Assembly: GCA_944389025.1 (NCBI GenBank)
Contig: CALXKU010000007.1
Location: forward strand, 55,683-119,682
Source of the DNA: an uncultured Spirochaetaceae bacterium
GTDB lineage: Bacteria > Spirochaetota > Spirochaetia > Sphaerochaetales > Sphaerochaetaceae
DNA length: 64,000 bases
Direction: 5' to 3'
Shown here: positions 33,960 to 42,482 of the stretch, one piece after another
How positions within the stretch are numbered: the first letter of the stretch is position 1
Layout: the number at the start of each line of letters is the position of its first letter
The notes under the pieces: model-generated
What the model was told of the DNA's origin: nothing
The model's database searches: none
Seen by the model: only the letters and a program-made list of their open reading frames with translations
Translations under genes and position numbers: made by a program

Positions 33960-34694
33960 ATGAGCGAAAGTGTGAGTCAAGTTCAAAGATCCTATGATTT
34001 GATTTCCAGAATGATTTTCAGCTATCAATTACCACCAGGTGCCGTGGTCTCTGATTTTGCTTTAAGCAGGAAATTTGGGATAAGCCGGACGCCGATACGC
34101 TCTGCGATAATGATGCTGGTCCGTGATGGAATTGTAGAGCAGCAGGGAAACGGCTTCAGGGTCATAAAGATTACAAAGGAAAGCATTGATAGCCTCTATG
34201 AAGCCAGGCTGTGTCTTGAGGTAGGGATTCTTTCTTTAGCGATGAAGAAAGGAATATCAGCTGAGACAATAAATGAGCTTCGAAGCATTGTTATGGAGGA
34301 AGAGGAGTTCCTTAAGGAAAAGAAATACATCCCTGCACTGGATAAGGACATAGCATTCCATGAAAAACTGTCCAGCCTTTCTAACAATAAAAGCTTGGAG
34401 AGAAGCTATAGAAGGCTATCTTTGCAAATGAGGATTTTAACAGTCTTTTCCCTTGCATCGCCCAATGATGATGCAGCAAAAGAGTATTTCCAGATCGTAG
34501 ATTTCATAGAGTCTTGCGATTTAGATAAAGCAAAAGCTTTACTCGAAGAAAACATTGAACAGGGACATCGGCAGAAAATAAAAGCAGTGGGAATGTTTGG
34601 AATGTCAGGGTTGGAAGGAATGTTCAATTTCATTTCAGCGTACTTTAAAGAAAACCAGGGAGGAGATTCAGAAGATGGTTATAAAGAATGCTGA
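33960..34694 (+). CDS. GntR-family transcriptional regulator, FCD (FadR) subfamily
   Basis: The 244-residue protein has an N-terminal winged helix (LPPGAVVSDFALSRKFGISRTPIRSAIMMLVRDGIV) and a helical FCD effector domain with acid/His metal-site residues in DKDIAFHEKLS. Such proteins sense carboxylate or sugar-acid intermediates. Its best target is the TGTAKACA cluster in front of tctC. The ATG at 33960 is used because AAGGGGG lies 6 nt upstream; another ATG is at 33954. Confidence 0.87.
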   Translation: MSESVSQVQRSYDLISRMIFSYQLPPGAVVSDFALSRKFGISRTPIRSAIMMLVRDGIVEQQGNGFRVIKITKESIDSLYEARLCLEVGILSLAMKKGISAETINELRSIVMEEEEFLKEKKYIPALDKDIAFHEKLSSLSNNKSLERSYRRLSLQMRILTVFSLASPNDDAAKEYFQIVDFIESCDLDKAKALLEENIEQGHRQKIKAVGMFGMSGLEGMFNFISAYFKENQGGDSEDGYKEC

Positions 34695-35880
34695 CATCGT
34701 TTTGGAAAATGAGGTGTGGCAGAAGTCCTGTTTACGTATTAGTAATGATAGGATTACTGAAATCGGAGCTACGGTTTCCTTAAATAAGGGAGAAGATATT
34801 TATGATGCGCAGGGTGCATATGTCTGTCCAGGATTTATTGATCTTCATACCCACGGATGCGGGGGTGCAGACTTTATGGATGGCTCTACTTCCGATATAA
34901 TCACAGCGGCAAGTGCTCATGCCAGACATGGCTCGACAACAATCCTTCCCACTACAGTCATATGTAAAAGAGAAAACCTTGATCTCTTCATAGAAAACAT
35001 GAAAAGACTTCGAGATGAAGGAATCCTTGATGGGAAAGACGAAGATGGCAGAATCATTTCGAAAATGCCTGGCATACATTTTGAGGGGCCTTTTATTTCT
35101 CCTTTCCAAGTTGGTGCGCTGAATAAAAACTATATAGAGCTTCCAACGAGAAAGCGATACATGGAAATATACGATAAATGTGATGGTCTCATGAAAAGGT
35201 ATTCTCTTGCTCCAGAAATTGATGGGGCGCAGGATATGATTAGGGAGTTATCTTCTCGTGGAGTACTCATATCTGCGGCACACACATCTGCAACATATGA
35301 TGATATTTCCAAAGCATATGATAATGGGCTGATGATGCTTACGCATTTTTACAGTGCCATGTCGTCGATTTCCAGAAAGGAGGGGTTTCGAATTCTAGGT
35401 GTCATTGAGTGTGGTTATCTAATGGATGATTTGTATGTGGAAATCATTGCGGATGGAAAACATCTTCCAGAGAACCTTTTGCATCTGATTTTTAAATGCA
35501 AGAACCATAATAGGATTACTGCCTGTTCTGATAGTATGAGAGGTGCTGGTATGCCTGATGGTTTATCGGTTATAGGGCCAAGGTCTGATGGAATAGCTTG
35601 TATTATTGAGGACGGAGTCGCAAAGGTGATGGACAAAAGCTGTTTCGCAGGAAGTATAGCAACAGGCGATGTACTTGCTAGGACGTTGATTAATATTGTT
35701 GGTCTTTCTTTACCTGAAATGTCACGAATTTTGTCGCTTCAACCTGCAAATCTTATCGGAATGGGAAATGAAATCGGGTCCATTTGTGTTGGCAAGAAAG
35801 CGGATCTTGTCATTTTGGATAAGGAAATGAATGTTATTGATGTTTTTATCAATGGAAAGAGGTTGGAAATGGAGGTTTGA
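34675..35880 (+). CDS. nagA: N-acetylglucosamine-6-phosphate deacetylase-like amidohydrolase (copy 2)
   Basis: The 401-residue NagA-type amidohydrolase keeps DLHTHG, HFEGPFISP, SAAHTSA, IIADGKH and ACSDS, but the usual HLFNAM is THFYSAM. That change in the substrate-contact loop suggests an altered amino-sugar substrate. AT-rich codon use differs from copy 1 at 4850. GGAGGAG lies 9 nt before the ATG, which overlaps the FCD regulator gene by 20 nt. It is followed by nagB, forming a deacetylase-deaminase pair. Confidence 0.85.
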   Translation: MVIKNADIVLENEVWQKSCLRISNDRITEIGATVSLNKGEDIYDAQGAYVCPGFIDLHTHGCGGADFMDGSTSDIITAASAHARHGSTTILPTTVICKRENLDLFIENMKRLRDEGILDGKDEDGRIISKMPGIHFEGPFISPFQVGALNKNYIELPTRKRYMEIYDKCDGLMKRYSLAPEIDGAQDMIRELSSRGVLISAAHTSATYDDISKAYDNGLMMLTHFYSAMSSISRKEGFRILGVIECGYLMDDLYVEIIADGKHLPENLLHLIFKCKNHNRITACSDSMRGAGMPDGLSVIGPRSDGIACIIEDGVAKVMDKSCFAGSIATGDVLARTLINIVGLSLPEMSRILSLQPANLIGMGNEIGSICVGKKADLVILDKEMNVIDVFINGKRLEMEV

Positions 35881-35882
35881 AT

Positions 35883-36638
35883 ATGACTCAATTCACAAAG
35901 GATAATCTTCTTGTTCATATTGCTGAAAACGAGATCGAGATGGGGCAGAAGGCCGCCTCTGATATCGCACAGGAAATAATGCGTTTGTCAGAGAGACAGG
36001 AAGAGATAAGAATGATGTTTGCAGCCGCTCCTTCTCAGGATTCGACACTGAAAGCACTTCTTTCCTATGATTTGCCGTGGGATAGGATTGTTGCTTTTCA
36101 CATGGATGAGTATGTCGGAATCTCTCCAGATGAGCCGCAATCTTTTAGAAATTATCTTACTAGGACCATTTTTGGCAAAGTAAGGCTGAGAGCGGTCAAT
36201 CTTATCAGAGGGGATGCCGGCGATATCGAGGCTGAGCGCCTCAGGTATGAGAAGCTTTTAAGAGAGAGGAAAATGGATCTGATCGTTCTTGGAATCGGAG
36301 AGAACGGACATATCGCCTTCAATGATCCTCCGGATGCGGATTTCAATGATGATAAATATGTGAAAATAATAAGGCTCAGTGAGCGCTCAAGACAGCAACA
36401 GGTCAATGACGGGTGTTTTTTTAAAATAGACGATGTTCCTCTCATGGCTTTGACTGTGACAATACCAGTATTCAGGGAGGCTGGTGCCCTTTTCTGCTCC
36501 GTCCCTAACAGGAGAAAGGCTGATGCCATAAAAAGAACTTTGGAAGGGAGTATCTCTGATGAATGCCCCGCATCCATTCTGAGAGTGCATGGCAATGCCC
36601 GCCTCTATCTCGACAAGGGGAGTTCCTGCCTTCTTTGA
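35883..36638 (+). CDS. nagB: Glucosamine-6-phosphate deaminase
   Basis: The 251-residue protein fits NagB in length. It has the catalytic Asp in AFHMDEYVGI (about 77-86) and the GIGENGHIAFNDPP motif with the ring-opening His. It converts glucosamine-6-phosphate to fructose-6-phosphate and ammonia. The ATG at 35883 is preceded by GGAGG inside the end of nagA. Its codon use returns to the GC-richer style of the rest of the window. It is convergent with the repressor gene. Confidence 0.93.
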   Translation: MTQFTKDNLLVHIAENEIEMGQKAASDIAQEIMRLSERQEEIRMMFAAAPSQDSTLKALLSYDLPWDRIVAFHMDEYVGISPDEPQSFRNYLTRTIFGKVRLRAVNLIRGDAGDIEAERLRYEKLLRERKMDLIVLGIGENGHIAFNDPPDADFNDDKYVKIIRLSERSRQQQVNDGCFFKIDDVPLMALTVTIPVFREAGALFCSVPNRRKADAIKRTLEGSISDECPASILRVHGNARLYLDKGSSCLL

Positions 36639-36648
36639 GAGGGGAGAA

Positions 36649-37644
36649 CTATATCTTCACTTGAAGCGGTTCCGGGTATGTTCCGTTCTGCCATTTATAT
36701 ACAAGGACTTTGCAGAGCCTCTCTCCAAGTACCTTGAATGAGGGGCCGACGGCTTTTATCGGGGGAAGGTAGCTTGCTTTGAAATATTCCGTGTCCGTGT
36801 CATAAATGAGGATGTTTTTCGGTTTGAAGTTCTGTCTCATGCACAGCGAGTCGATCACGTACGCCGATGAGTAGTCTCCTATGAAGAGCCCTGTGTCTTC
36901 CGAACAGTTTCTGAGAATCTCCGCTGTCTCCGTTATTCCCGATATCGAAGTAATCTCCACGTATTTTGCCTTGAGTCCAACCGTCTTCACGGCATCTGCA
37001 AAACCTAGGAAGCGTTTGTTCTGCTTTCTGTAATAACCGAAGACATAGAACTCCGTGCATCCTTTTCTGACGAGCTCCATCCCGGCATCGAAGGAGTGCA
37101 TGTAATTGTTTGTCTGAACTGCGGGGAGGGTTGGCAGATTGTCAAGTATTATATCCGAGACTATATCCACACCTTCTCTCATCGCATGGTAGAAAGGAAG
37201 CTCAGAGTTCGGGAAAGACAGCATCACCAGTCCGTCCGCCTTGAGTTCGGTGAGGTATTCTCCGAATTCCAGCGAACTCGTGTTCTTTATTGTATTGAGC
37301 TTGAATTCCGTTTTGATTCCAAATGTTGTAGCATAATCGCGAACTCCATCGAAAAAGGATGAGAAGAAATGGCCATCCTGCATGTTTGATATCACAAAGA
37401 TGGTTTTTCCTTCCATTTTCTTCATGTTGTAGCTTTGAGAGGTCACCGTAATGCCTGAGTTCGGTTTGCATCTTAACAGTCCGCTGTCCCTCAGTTCGCT
37501 GATGCCTTTCTGTGCAGTCTGAAGAGATACGGAGAATTTCTCGCTTACCCCTCTCACGCTCAGATACTTGTCCCCGCTTGAGTAGTTTGTTATAACATCC
37601 CGACTCAGGGCACGTATGAATTCATCATATACTTTCTTCGGCAT
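36649..37644 (-). CDS. GntR-type regulator with periplasmic-binding-protein-like domain
   Basis: The 331-residue protein has a GntR winged helix at residues 1-65 (YLSVRGVSEKFSVSLQTAQKGISELRDSGLL) and a LacI/PBP1-type ligand domain (ISNMQDGHFFSSFFDGVRDYA to the end), the architecture of AraR-like sugar repressors. It probably controls the divergent sugar transporter/GH172 operon and itself. A palindrome sits exactly in its own -35/-10 spacer. The ATG lies 6 nt after the -10 without a ribosome-binding site. Confidence 0.85.
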   Translation of the reverse strand: MPKKVYDEFIRALSRDVITNYSSGDKYLSVRGVSEKFSVSLQTAQKGISELRDSGLLRCKPNSGITVTSQSYNMKKMEGKTIFVISNMQDGHFFSSFFDGVRDYATTFGIKTEFKLNTIKNTSSLEFGEYLTELKADGLVMLSFPNSELPFYHAMREGVDIVSDIILDNLPTLPAVQTNNYMHSFDAGMELVRKGCTEFYVFGYYRKQNKRFLGFADAVKTVGLKAKYVEITSISGITETAEILRNCSEDTGLFIGDYSSAYVIDSLCMRQNFKPKNILIYDTDTEYFKASYLPPIKAVGPSFKVLGERLCKVLVYKWQNGTYPEPLQVKI

Positions 37645-37650
37645 ATATAA

Positions 37651-37679
37651 TTATTATGATATGAAATATCATCTGTCAA
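37651..37679 (-). promoter_or_regulatory. Promoter of the GntR regulator with operator palindrome in the spacer
   Basis: On the minus strand TTGACA (37679-37674), 17 nt, TAATAA (37656-37651), then 6 nt to the ATG. The perfect inverted repeat ATGATAT-GAA-ATATCAT (37656-37672) occupies the spacer. Further half-sites (GTGATAT near 37690, ATGATA near 37707) lie toward the divergent operon. Confidence 0.65.
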
Positions 37680-37763
37680 TTAAATATTGTGATATATGGG
37701 TTATTTATTATGATAACTGTAATGAAATAAAGAAATTCATATTCTTATAACATAATATTTTGC

Positions 37764-37793
37764 TTTACAGCTGAAAAAATCCATACCTATACT
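37764..37793 (+). promoter_or_regulatory. Promoter of the first sugar ABC transporter operon
   Basis: TTTACA (37764-37769), 18 nt, TATACT (37788-37793), followed by AAAGGAGG before the ATG at 37818. Confidence 0.55.
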
Positions 37794-37817
37794 GAAATTG
37801 TTCTAAAGGAGGAACCT

Positions 37818-39127
37818 ATGAAGAAATTATTGGCAATTTGTTTGATGATTCTTTCCGTTTCATTCGTTTTTGCCGGTGGCGCATCCGAAAAAGATGACCA
37901 GATTACTCTTGTCTGGTATCAGTGGTTCGATGCGGAGACTCATGAGAATGAGTTAACACCGATTATCGAAGCTTTCGAGGAGACGCATCCGAATGTCCAT
38001 ATCGAGCTTGCGGCATTCTCTTCAGAAGCTTATTGGGATCGCTTATCCCTTGATATCGCAAGCGGTGTTGAAGGCGATATAATAACCCTCGATACTGGAG
38101 CAGGCCTTGAAGGCTATTATGCCCAGAGGGAAGGAGGCGCTTTCATTCCTCTTGATGATTATATCAAAGGATATGTGCTTGAAGATGGGACAAGCCTTGA
38201 AGAGGACATCTATCTTATCGATTCCGTAAAGAAAAATGGTCATATCGTTGCTCTTCCTTACATCATGTTCACAGCTCCTATGACCGCTTACAACAAGGCA
38301 TATCTGGAAGAAGCGGGAATCGATCCGTCAGAGCTTTCAACATGGGAAGGCTATCTTGCAGCGGCTAAGGCTCTTACCAAGGATACGAATGGAGATGGAA
38401 CCGTTGATGTCTATGGATGGGGACATCCTACATATGTTGAGACTCTTTCCAGATGGTGGCATATGCACTGGCTCTGGACAGCTGGCGGCGGAATATTCCC
38501 TAACGAGGAAGGTCCATACACGGCTGACCGCCTGATCTTCAACAGCGAGGAGAACGTACGTGCCGTCAAGTTCCTCAAAGAGATGCTTGATGCTACAGCT
38601 CCAACCGGACTCAGGACTGTAAGTGATATCCACGCCATGTTCGCAAACGGCTCAATTGCTACCTGCCAGGCTGCAATCTGGACTCTTGCAAACTTCCAGG
38701 CGATGATGGACCTAATTATGCAGACGAGGTCGGCTTTGTACCATTCCCTGCCGATGGGGATAACGAACCTGTTCTCGTAAGCTGGGGCAACCCTGTAGCG
38801 ATCTCTTCAAAATGTGAGCATCCAGATGAAGCATTCGAGTTCATCGCATTCCTCCATTCTGAATTCGCACAGAAGCTTGCAATGAGAAGAGCAGCTCCTA
38901 CGAATAAGAATGTATATGACGATTATGCAGTAAGCAATCCAAACGAGGCTGCGTTCGTACAGAACTGCCAGGAATTCGAGATGAGGATTGTTCCGGATAT
39001 CGTCGAGTGGAATGAGATTGACCATATCGTACAGCAGTCCATTTCCGATGCTCTTCTTGGCACCCGCACTGTTGAGGATGCCCTTAACTGGGGACAGGCT
39101 GAGATGGAGAGGATTCTTGCCGACTGA
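37818..39127 (+). pseudogene. Sugar ABC transporter substrate-binding protein, frameshifted
   Basis: The first frame (37818-38780) gives a signal peptide ending FVFAGG and a family-1 sugar-binding protein. It runs correctly to about 38700, then turns into unrelated sequence. The correct C-terminus continues in another frame from about 38703, with DDGPNYADEVGFVPFP and VSWGNPVAISSKCEHPDEAFEFI, to the stop at 39127. A missing base near CAGGCGATGATGG (38697-38709) explains it. The restored length of about 436 residues is normal. Without repair the truncated protein lacks about a third of its C-terminal lobe and is unlikely to bind sugar. Confidence 0.85.
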
Positions 39128-39148
39128 GAAGGCTGAATCGCGTTTTAT

Positions 39149-39171
39149 GTGCCAGGAGCATATCCTGGCAC
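39149..39171 (+). other. Intercistronic hairpin after the binding-protein gene
   Basis: A perfect 9-bp stem GTGCCAGGA/TCCTGGCAC with a 5-nt loop and no T-run lies between the binding protein and permease genes. It probably protects the upstream message or reduces read-through. Confidence 0.65.
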
Positions 39172-39193
39172 GATTTCAAAAAGAGGAGGAATA

Positions 39194-40090
39194 ATGGCTA
39201 AAACAATCTCTCCTAAGATGAGACAGCGGATAATAATCGCCGAGTTCGCACTTCCTGCTGTCATAATTCTTGCCGTCCTGGTATTTTTCCCCATTGTCAA
39301 GACCGTCATCATGTCTTTCCAGGAATGGCAGCTTACTTCCCCATCTGCAGATCATCCCTTTCTGGGACTGAAGAATTACAAGGATGTGATGTCCCTTTCG
39401 CATTTCTCACAGATGGTGGGTACGACACTCATATATACGTTTTTCAGTGTAGCAGGAAAAATGTTGATAGGTCTTCTTGTCGCACTGCTTTTCAACAGAC
39501 CGTTCAAGGGTAGGGCGGTTGCCAGGGGGCTGATGCTGATTCCATGGGCTATGCCTACGGTAGTCGCTTGTAACGTCTTCCTGATTTCCCTTGATCCCAA
39601 CTATGGAATACTCACTGCGTTCATTGAGGCGGTTTTCCACGTTACAGGACTGGATGTGTTCTCATCCACCACAAGCAGCCTTGTTGCTGTCATATTAATA
39701 GGAATATGGAAGAACTTCCCATTCATATCCCTCATGCTGCTTGCTGCCCTCAGTGGAATACCGCAGGATTATTACGATGCGGCAAGCATCGATGGAGCCA
39801 ATGCCTTCGTGAAGTTCAGAAGTGTCACATGGCCGCAGATAAAACCGATCTGGAACACCCTTCTGGTCCTTCAGTTTCTCTGGACGGTGAAGGAGTTCGA
39901 ACTTATTTACCTCATTACCCGTGGCGGTCCGAACAATGCTACGAACGTAATGGGTATCGACATCTATCTCAATGCTTTCAGGTATTACCATGTTGGCGTT
40001 GCGAGTGCAGAGGGTGTGATACTTCTTCTGATCTGTATCGTATTCTCACTCATCTATTTCCGCGGACTTAACAAGGAGGAGCAGGCATGA
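39194..40090 (+). CDS. Sugar ABC transporter permease (MalF/UgpA type)
   Basis: The 298-residue, six-helix permease has the EAA loop AALSGIPQDYYDAASIDGANAFVKFRSVTWPQIKP typical of CUT1 transporters. The ATG at 39194 follows AGAGGAGG; an earlier in-frame ATG lies inside the hairpin and is not used. It pairs with the next gene, which overlaps by 4 nt. Confidence 0.9.
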   Translation: MAKTISPKMRQRIIIAEFALPAVIILAVLVFFPIVKTVIMSFQEWQLTSPSADHPFLGLKNYKDVMSLSHFSQMVGTTLIYTFFSVAGKMLIGLLVALLFNRPFKGRAVARGLMLIPWAMPTVVACNVFLISLDPNYGILTAFIEAVFHVTGLDVFSSTTSSLVAVILIGIWKNFPFISLMLLAALSGIPQDYYDAASIDGANAFVKFRSVTWPQIKPIWNTLLVLQFLWTVKEFELIYLITRGGPNNATNVMGIDIYLNAFRYYHVGVASAEGVILLLICIVFSLIYFRGLNKEEQA

Positions 40091-40932
40091 CAATAAAAAG
40101 AAGGATAAACCGTGTTATATTCTACCTTGCAGTCATTCTTGTCTGCATCGTGGTTGCCACGCCGTTCGTAATCATGATTTCCTATTCTCTGCGTTCGACT
40201 CAGGAGATCTTCTCCCTCTCGCAGAGCATTATTCCGGCTAATGTCACTCTTGAGGCTTACAGGAATGCACTCTACGACTATTCATATAGCGGTGTCGGAT
40301 TCGGTACATGGTCCATCAACAGCATATGGGTCTGCGGTATCGCGACGTTCCTTGCAATCTTTTTCTCTGCGATGCTTGGTTACGCCATCTCCCGCTTCAA
40401 GTTCACAGGAAGGAAGTCCCTGCTATTCATGATCGCACTGACTCAGACGATTCCATGGATCATCATTTTGATACCTTATTATATGACGATATCCAAGTTT
40501 GGAATGACGAACAATCTCTGGGTCCTCATGATCACTTACATGGCTGTCTTCATTCCGACAAGCGCATGGCTTTTCGTCGGATTCTTCAACAAGATAGGAA
40601 TCGAGGTGGAGGAGGCTGCAAAGATCGACGGCTGCTCCCACTGGGGTGTGTTCTTCAGAATAATAATACCTCTTTCCATCTCCTCAATTTCCGCCATCGC
40701 CCTTGTAGCATTCGTAACAGGCTGGGGGGATTACCTTTTCTCCTCTACGTTCATAAGGCGCGCAGCTCTCTGGACCCTTCCTCTTGGACTCACGAGTTTC
40801 AGGGGCGAGTTCTTCATCCAGTGGGCGGAAATCATGGCTATGAGTGCTATAGTAACCGTACCAATTGTCGCACTTTTCATATTCCTACAGAGGTATCTTG
40901 TTGATATGATGAGTGGAAGTGTGAAACAGTAA
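40087..40932 (+). CDS. Sugar ABC transporter permease (MalG/UgpE type)
   Basis: The 281-residue permease has six helices and the EAA motif EVEEAAKIDGCSHWGVFFRIIIPLS. AAGGAGG lies in the end of the previous gene. No ATPase is encoded in the operon; CUT1 systems commonly share an MsmK/UgpC-type ATPase encoded elsewhere. Confidence 0.9.
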   Translation: MTIKRRINRVIFYLAVILVCIVVATPFVIMISYSLRSTQEIFSLSQSIIPANVTLEAYRNALYDYSYSGVGFGTWSINSIWVCGIATFLAIFFSAMLGYAISRFKFTGRKSLLFMIALTQTIPWIIILIPYYMTISKFGMTNNLWVLMITYMAVFIPTSAWLFVGFFNKIGIEVEEAAKIDGCSHWGVFFRIIIPLSISSISAIALVAFVTGWGDYLFSSTFIRRAALWTLPLGLTSFRGEFFIQWAEIMAMSAIVTVPIVALFIFLQRYLVDMMSGSVKQ

Positions 40933-40941
40933 GGGGGTTTT

Positions 40942-42039
40942 ATGGAATTCAAGAATCTATCGAATATAGCGGTAATAGAGAAAAGGGATTCGAGATCTAT
41001 AACGGCTGAGAATCCTACTGGAGAGAAGGGAAAGGGAGGCATGGCCTCAGGAGAGCTCGGACCGGGTAGGAAGGGCAAGGCCTTCCTTGATCTTGAGCCG
41101 GGTGTGGAGACCGTTCTTGCCGATATCCACGGAATGGGAATCATTAACCATATATGGATAACCGTGCAGGACAGTAGCGACAAGGGTGAGTTTGTCCTCC
41201 GCGATCTCGTTCTGAGAATGTACTGGGATGGATCTGAAATCCCATCGGTAGAGGTTCCTCTCGGAGATTTCTTCTGCTGCGGCTTCTCTGCGAAGTGTCA
41301 GGTCAACTCTCTTCCAATAGTCGTGGCTCCTTATGGTGGATTCAACTCGTTTTTCCAGATGCCGTTCAAGACAGAGGCTAAAATCACGGTGGAAAACCAG
41401 CATGGTGGTCTTATCCATGCCTTCTTCTATACAGTGAACTATGCTCTTCTTGATTCTCTGCCTGAAAACATTGGCTACTTCCATGCCCAGTGGAGAAGGA
41501 CCAAGTATGCCCGCATCCGTGAGGACCATGTGATACTCGACGGTGTTGATGGTGAGGGCTACTATGTAGGGACATACCTTGCCTGGAGTGCTCTTGAGCG
41601 CTACTGGTACGGAGAGGGCGAGATCAAGATGTTCATCGACGATGACGAGAAGTATCCTACAATCTGCGGAACCGGAGTAGAGGATTATGTAGGTGGCGCA
41701 TGGGGCTTCTATGAGAAGGACGAGTACGGTAATGTGGCAAGGAAGGAGACTACGTACTCCACAGCCTATATGGGCTATCCGTATAACTGTCATCATAGCG
41801 GAACCGTATCGATATATGGATATGATGCCATTCCGATGCATGGACTTTACAGGTGGCATATCGTCGATCCGATATACTTTAAGAACAGGATAAAGGTGAC
41901 GGTTCAGCAGATAGGTCATAACGGGGATCACCTTTTCGAGAGGGCTGATGATGTGGCCTCTGTCGCTTACTGGTATCAGAAAAGCATCAATCAGAAGCTT
42001 CCAGAGCTGCCCGATAGGGTCGCTAGGCAGCCAAGATAG
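40942..42039 (+). CDS. GH172 (DUF2961) glycoside hydrolase
   Basis: The 365-residue protein has the DUF2961 pattern: HIWITVQD, LRMYWDGSEIPSVEVPLGDFF, PFGGFNSFFQMPF-like (here PYGGFNSFFQMPF), and a late CGTGVEDYVGGAWGF with acidic catalytic candidates. Characterised GH172 members act on alpha-fructofuranosides/difructose anhydride or on D-arabinofuranosides and work as oligomers. No signal peptide is present, so it acts in the cytoplasm on the sugar imported by the preceding transporter. AAGGGGG precedes the ATG. Confidence 0.82.
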   Translation: MEFKNLSNIAVIEKRDSRSITAENPTGEKGKGGMASGELGPGRKGKAFLDLEPGVETVLADIHGMGIINHIWITVQDSSDKGEFVLRDLVLRMYWDGSEIPSVEVPLGDFFCCGFSAKCQVNSLPIVVAPYGGFNSFFQMPFKTEAKITVENQHGGLIHAFFYTVNYALLDSLPENIGYFHAQWRRTKYARIREDHVILDGVDGEGYYVGTYLAWSALERYWYGEGEIKMFIDDDEKYPTICGTGVEDYVGGAWGFYEKDEYGNVARKETTYSTAYMGYPYNCHHSGTVSIYGYDAIPMHGLYRWHIVDPIYFKNRIKVTVQQIGHNGDHLFERADDVASVAYWYQKSINQKLPELPDRVARQPR

Positions 42040-42482
42040 AGGCTAGGCGTCTTTTCAATTTTAAGAGTAGATTTTGTTTTTATCTATCATTGCCGGGCTT
42101 CACGTCCTAATCGTGAGGTCCGGTTAATTTTACAGAACATATTCATAGCAAAGTGATTTTAATGTGATTTCAGACTCTCTTCGAAATTTGAAACACGATT
42201 TTAGTTTTTCTTTCCATATATGAATTTAATAAGATTAAACCGATGTTTTATATAACAAAAGAGACTTTGAAAAAAGCTTTAAAAACATGTCATCTGGAAG
42301 AAAAATTACGTAAAAAAGATTCAATTTATCAATTGTGATTTTCGTAATTCTTTCTGCTGTTATGCTTTCCATTATTTAAACAATTTTTAAAAGGCTTTAA
42401 AAAAGTTTGAAAATTTTTCTTGCTTTTTACCAGATATTAGGTACGATTAAAAATAAGACTTACTCTTAGAAAAGGAGACGCA
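42040..42482 (+). other. 443-nt AT-rich intergenic region before the second sugar transporter
   Basis: No gene is seen. It contains a 7-bp hairpin CTTCACG/CGTGAGG near 42100-42118, with no T-run, which may end the GH172 message. A weak KdgR-like site TGAAACACGATTTTA (42189-42203, 10/15 match to the kdgK box) follows, then A/T tracts and the promoter at 42420-42447. Confidence 0.55.
42420..42447 (+). promoter_or_regulatory. Promoter of the second sugar ABC transporter
   Basis: TTGCTT (42420-42425), 16 nt, TACGAT (42442-42447), then AAAAGGAG before the ATG at 42483. Upstream A/T tracts could act as an UP element. Confidence 0.45.

Noticed and set aside
41047..41931. 294-codon minus-strand open frame
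   Set aside because: It is antisense to the GH172 gene, has no ribosome-binding site, and its length follows from the codon bias of the real gene.
42290..42360. Interrupted AATTACG/CGTAATT inverted repeat as a possible riboswitch or small RNA
   Set aside because: The arms are short, far apart and in very AT-rich DNA; no known riboswitch core is recognisable.
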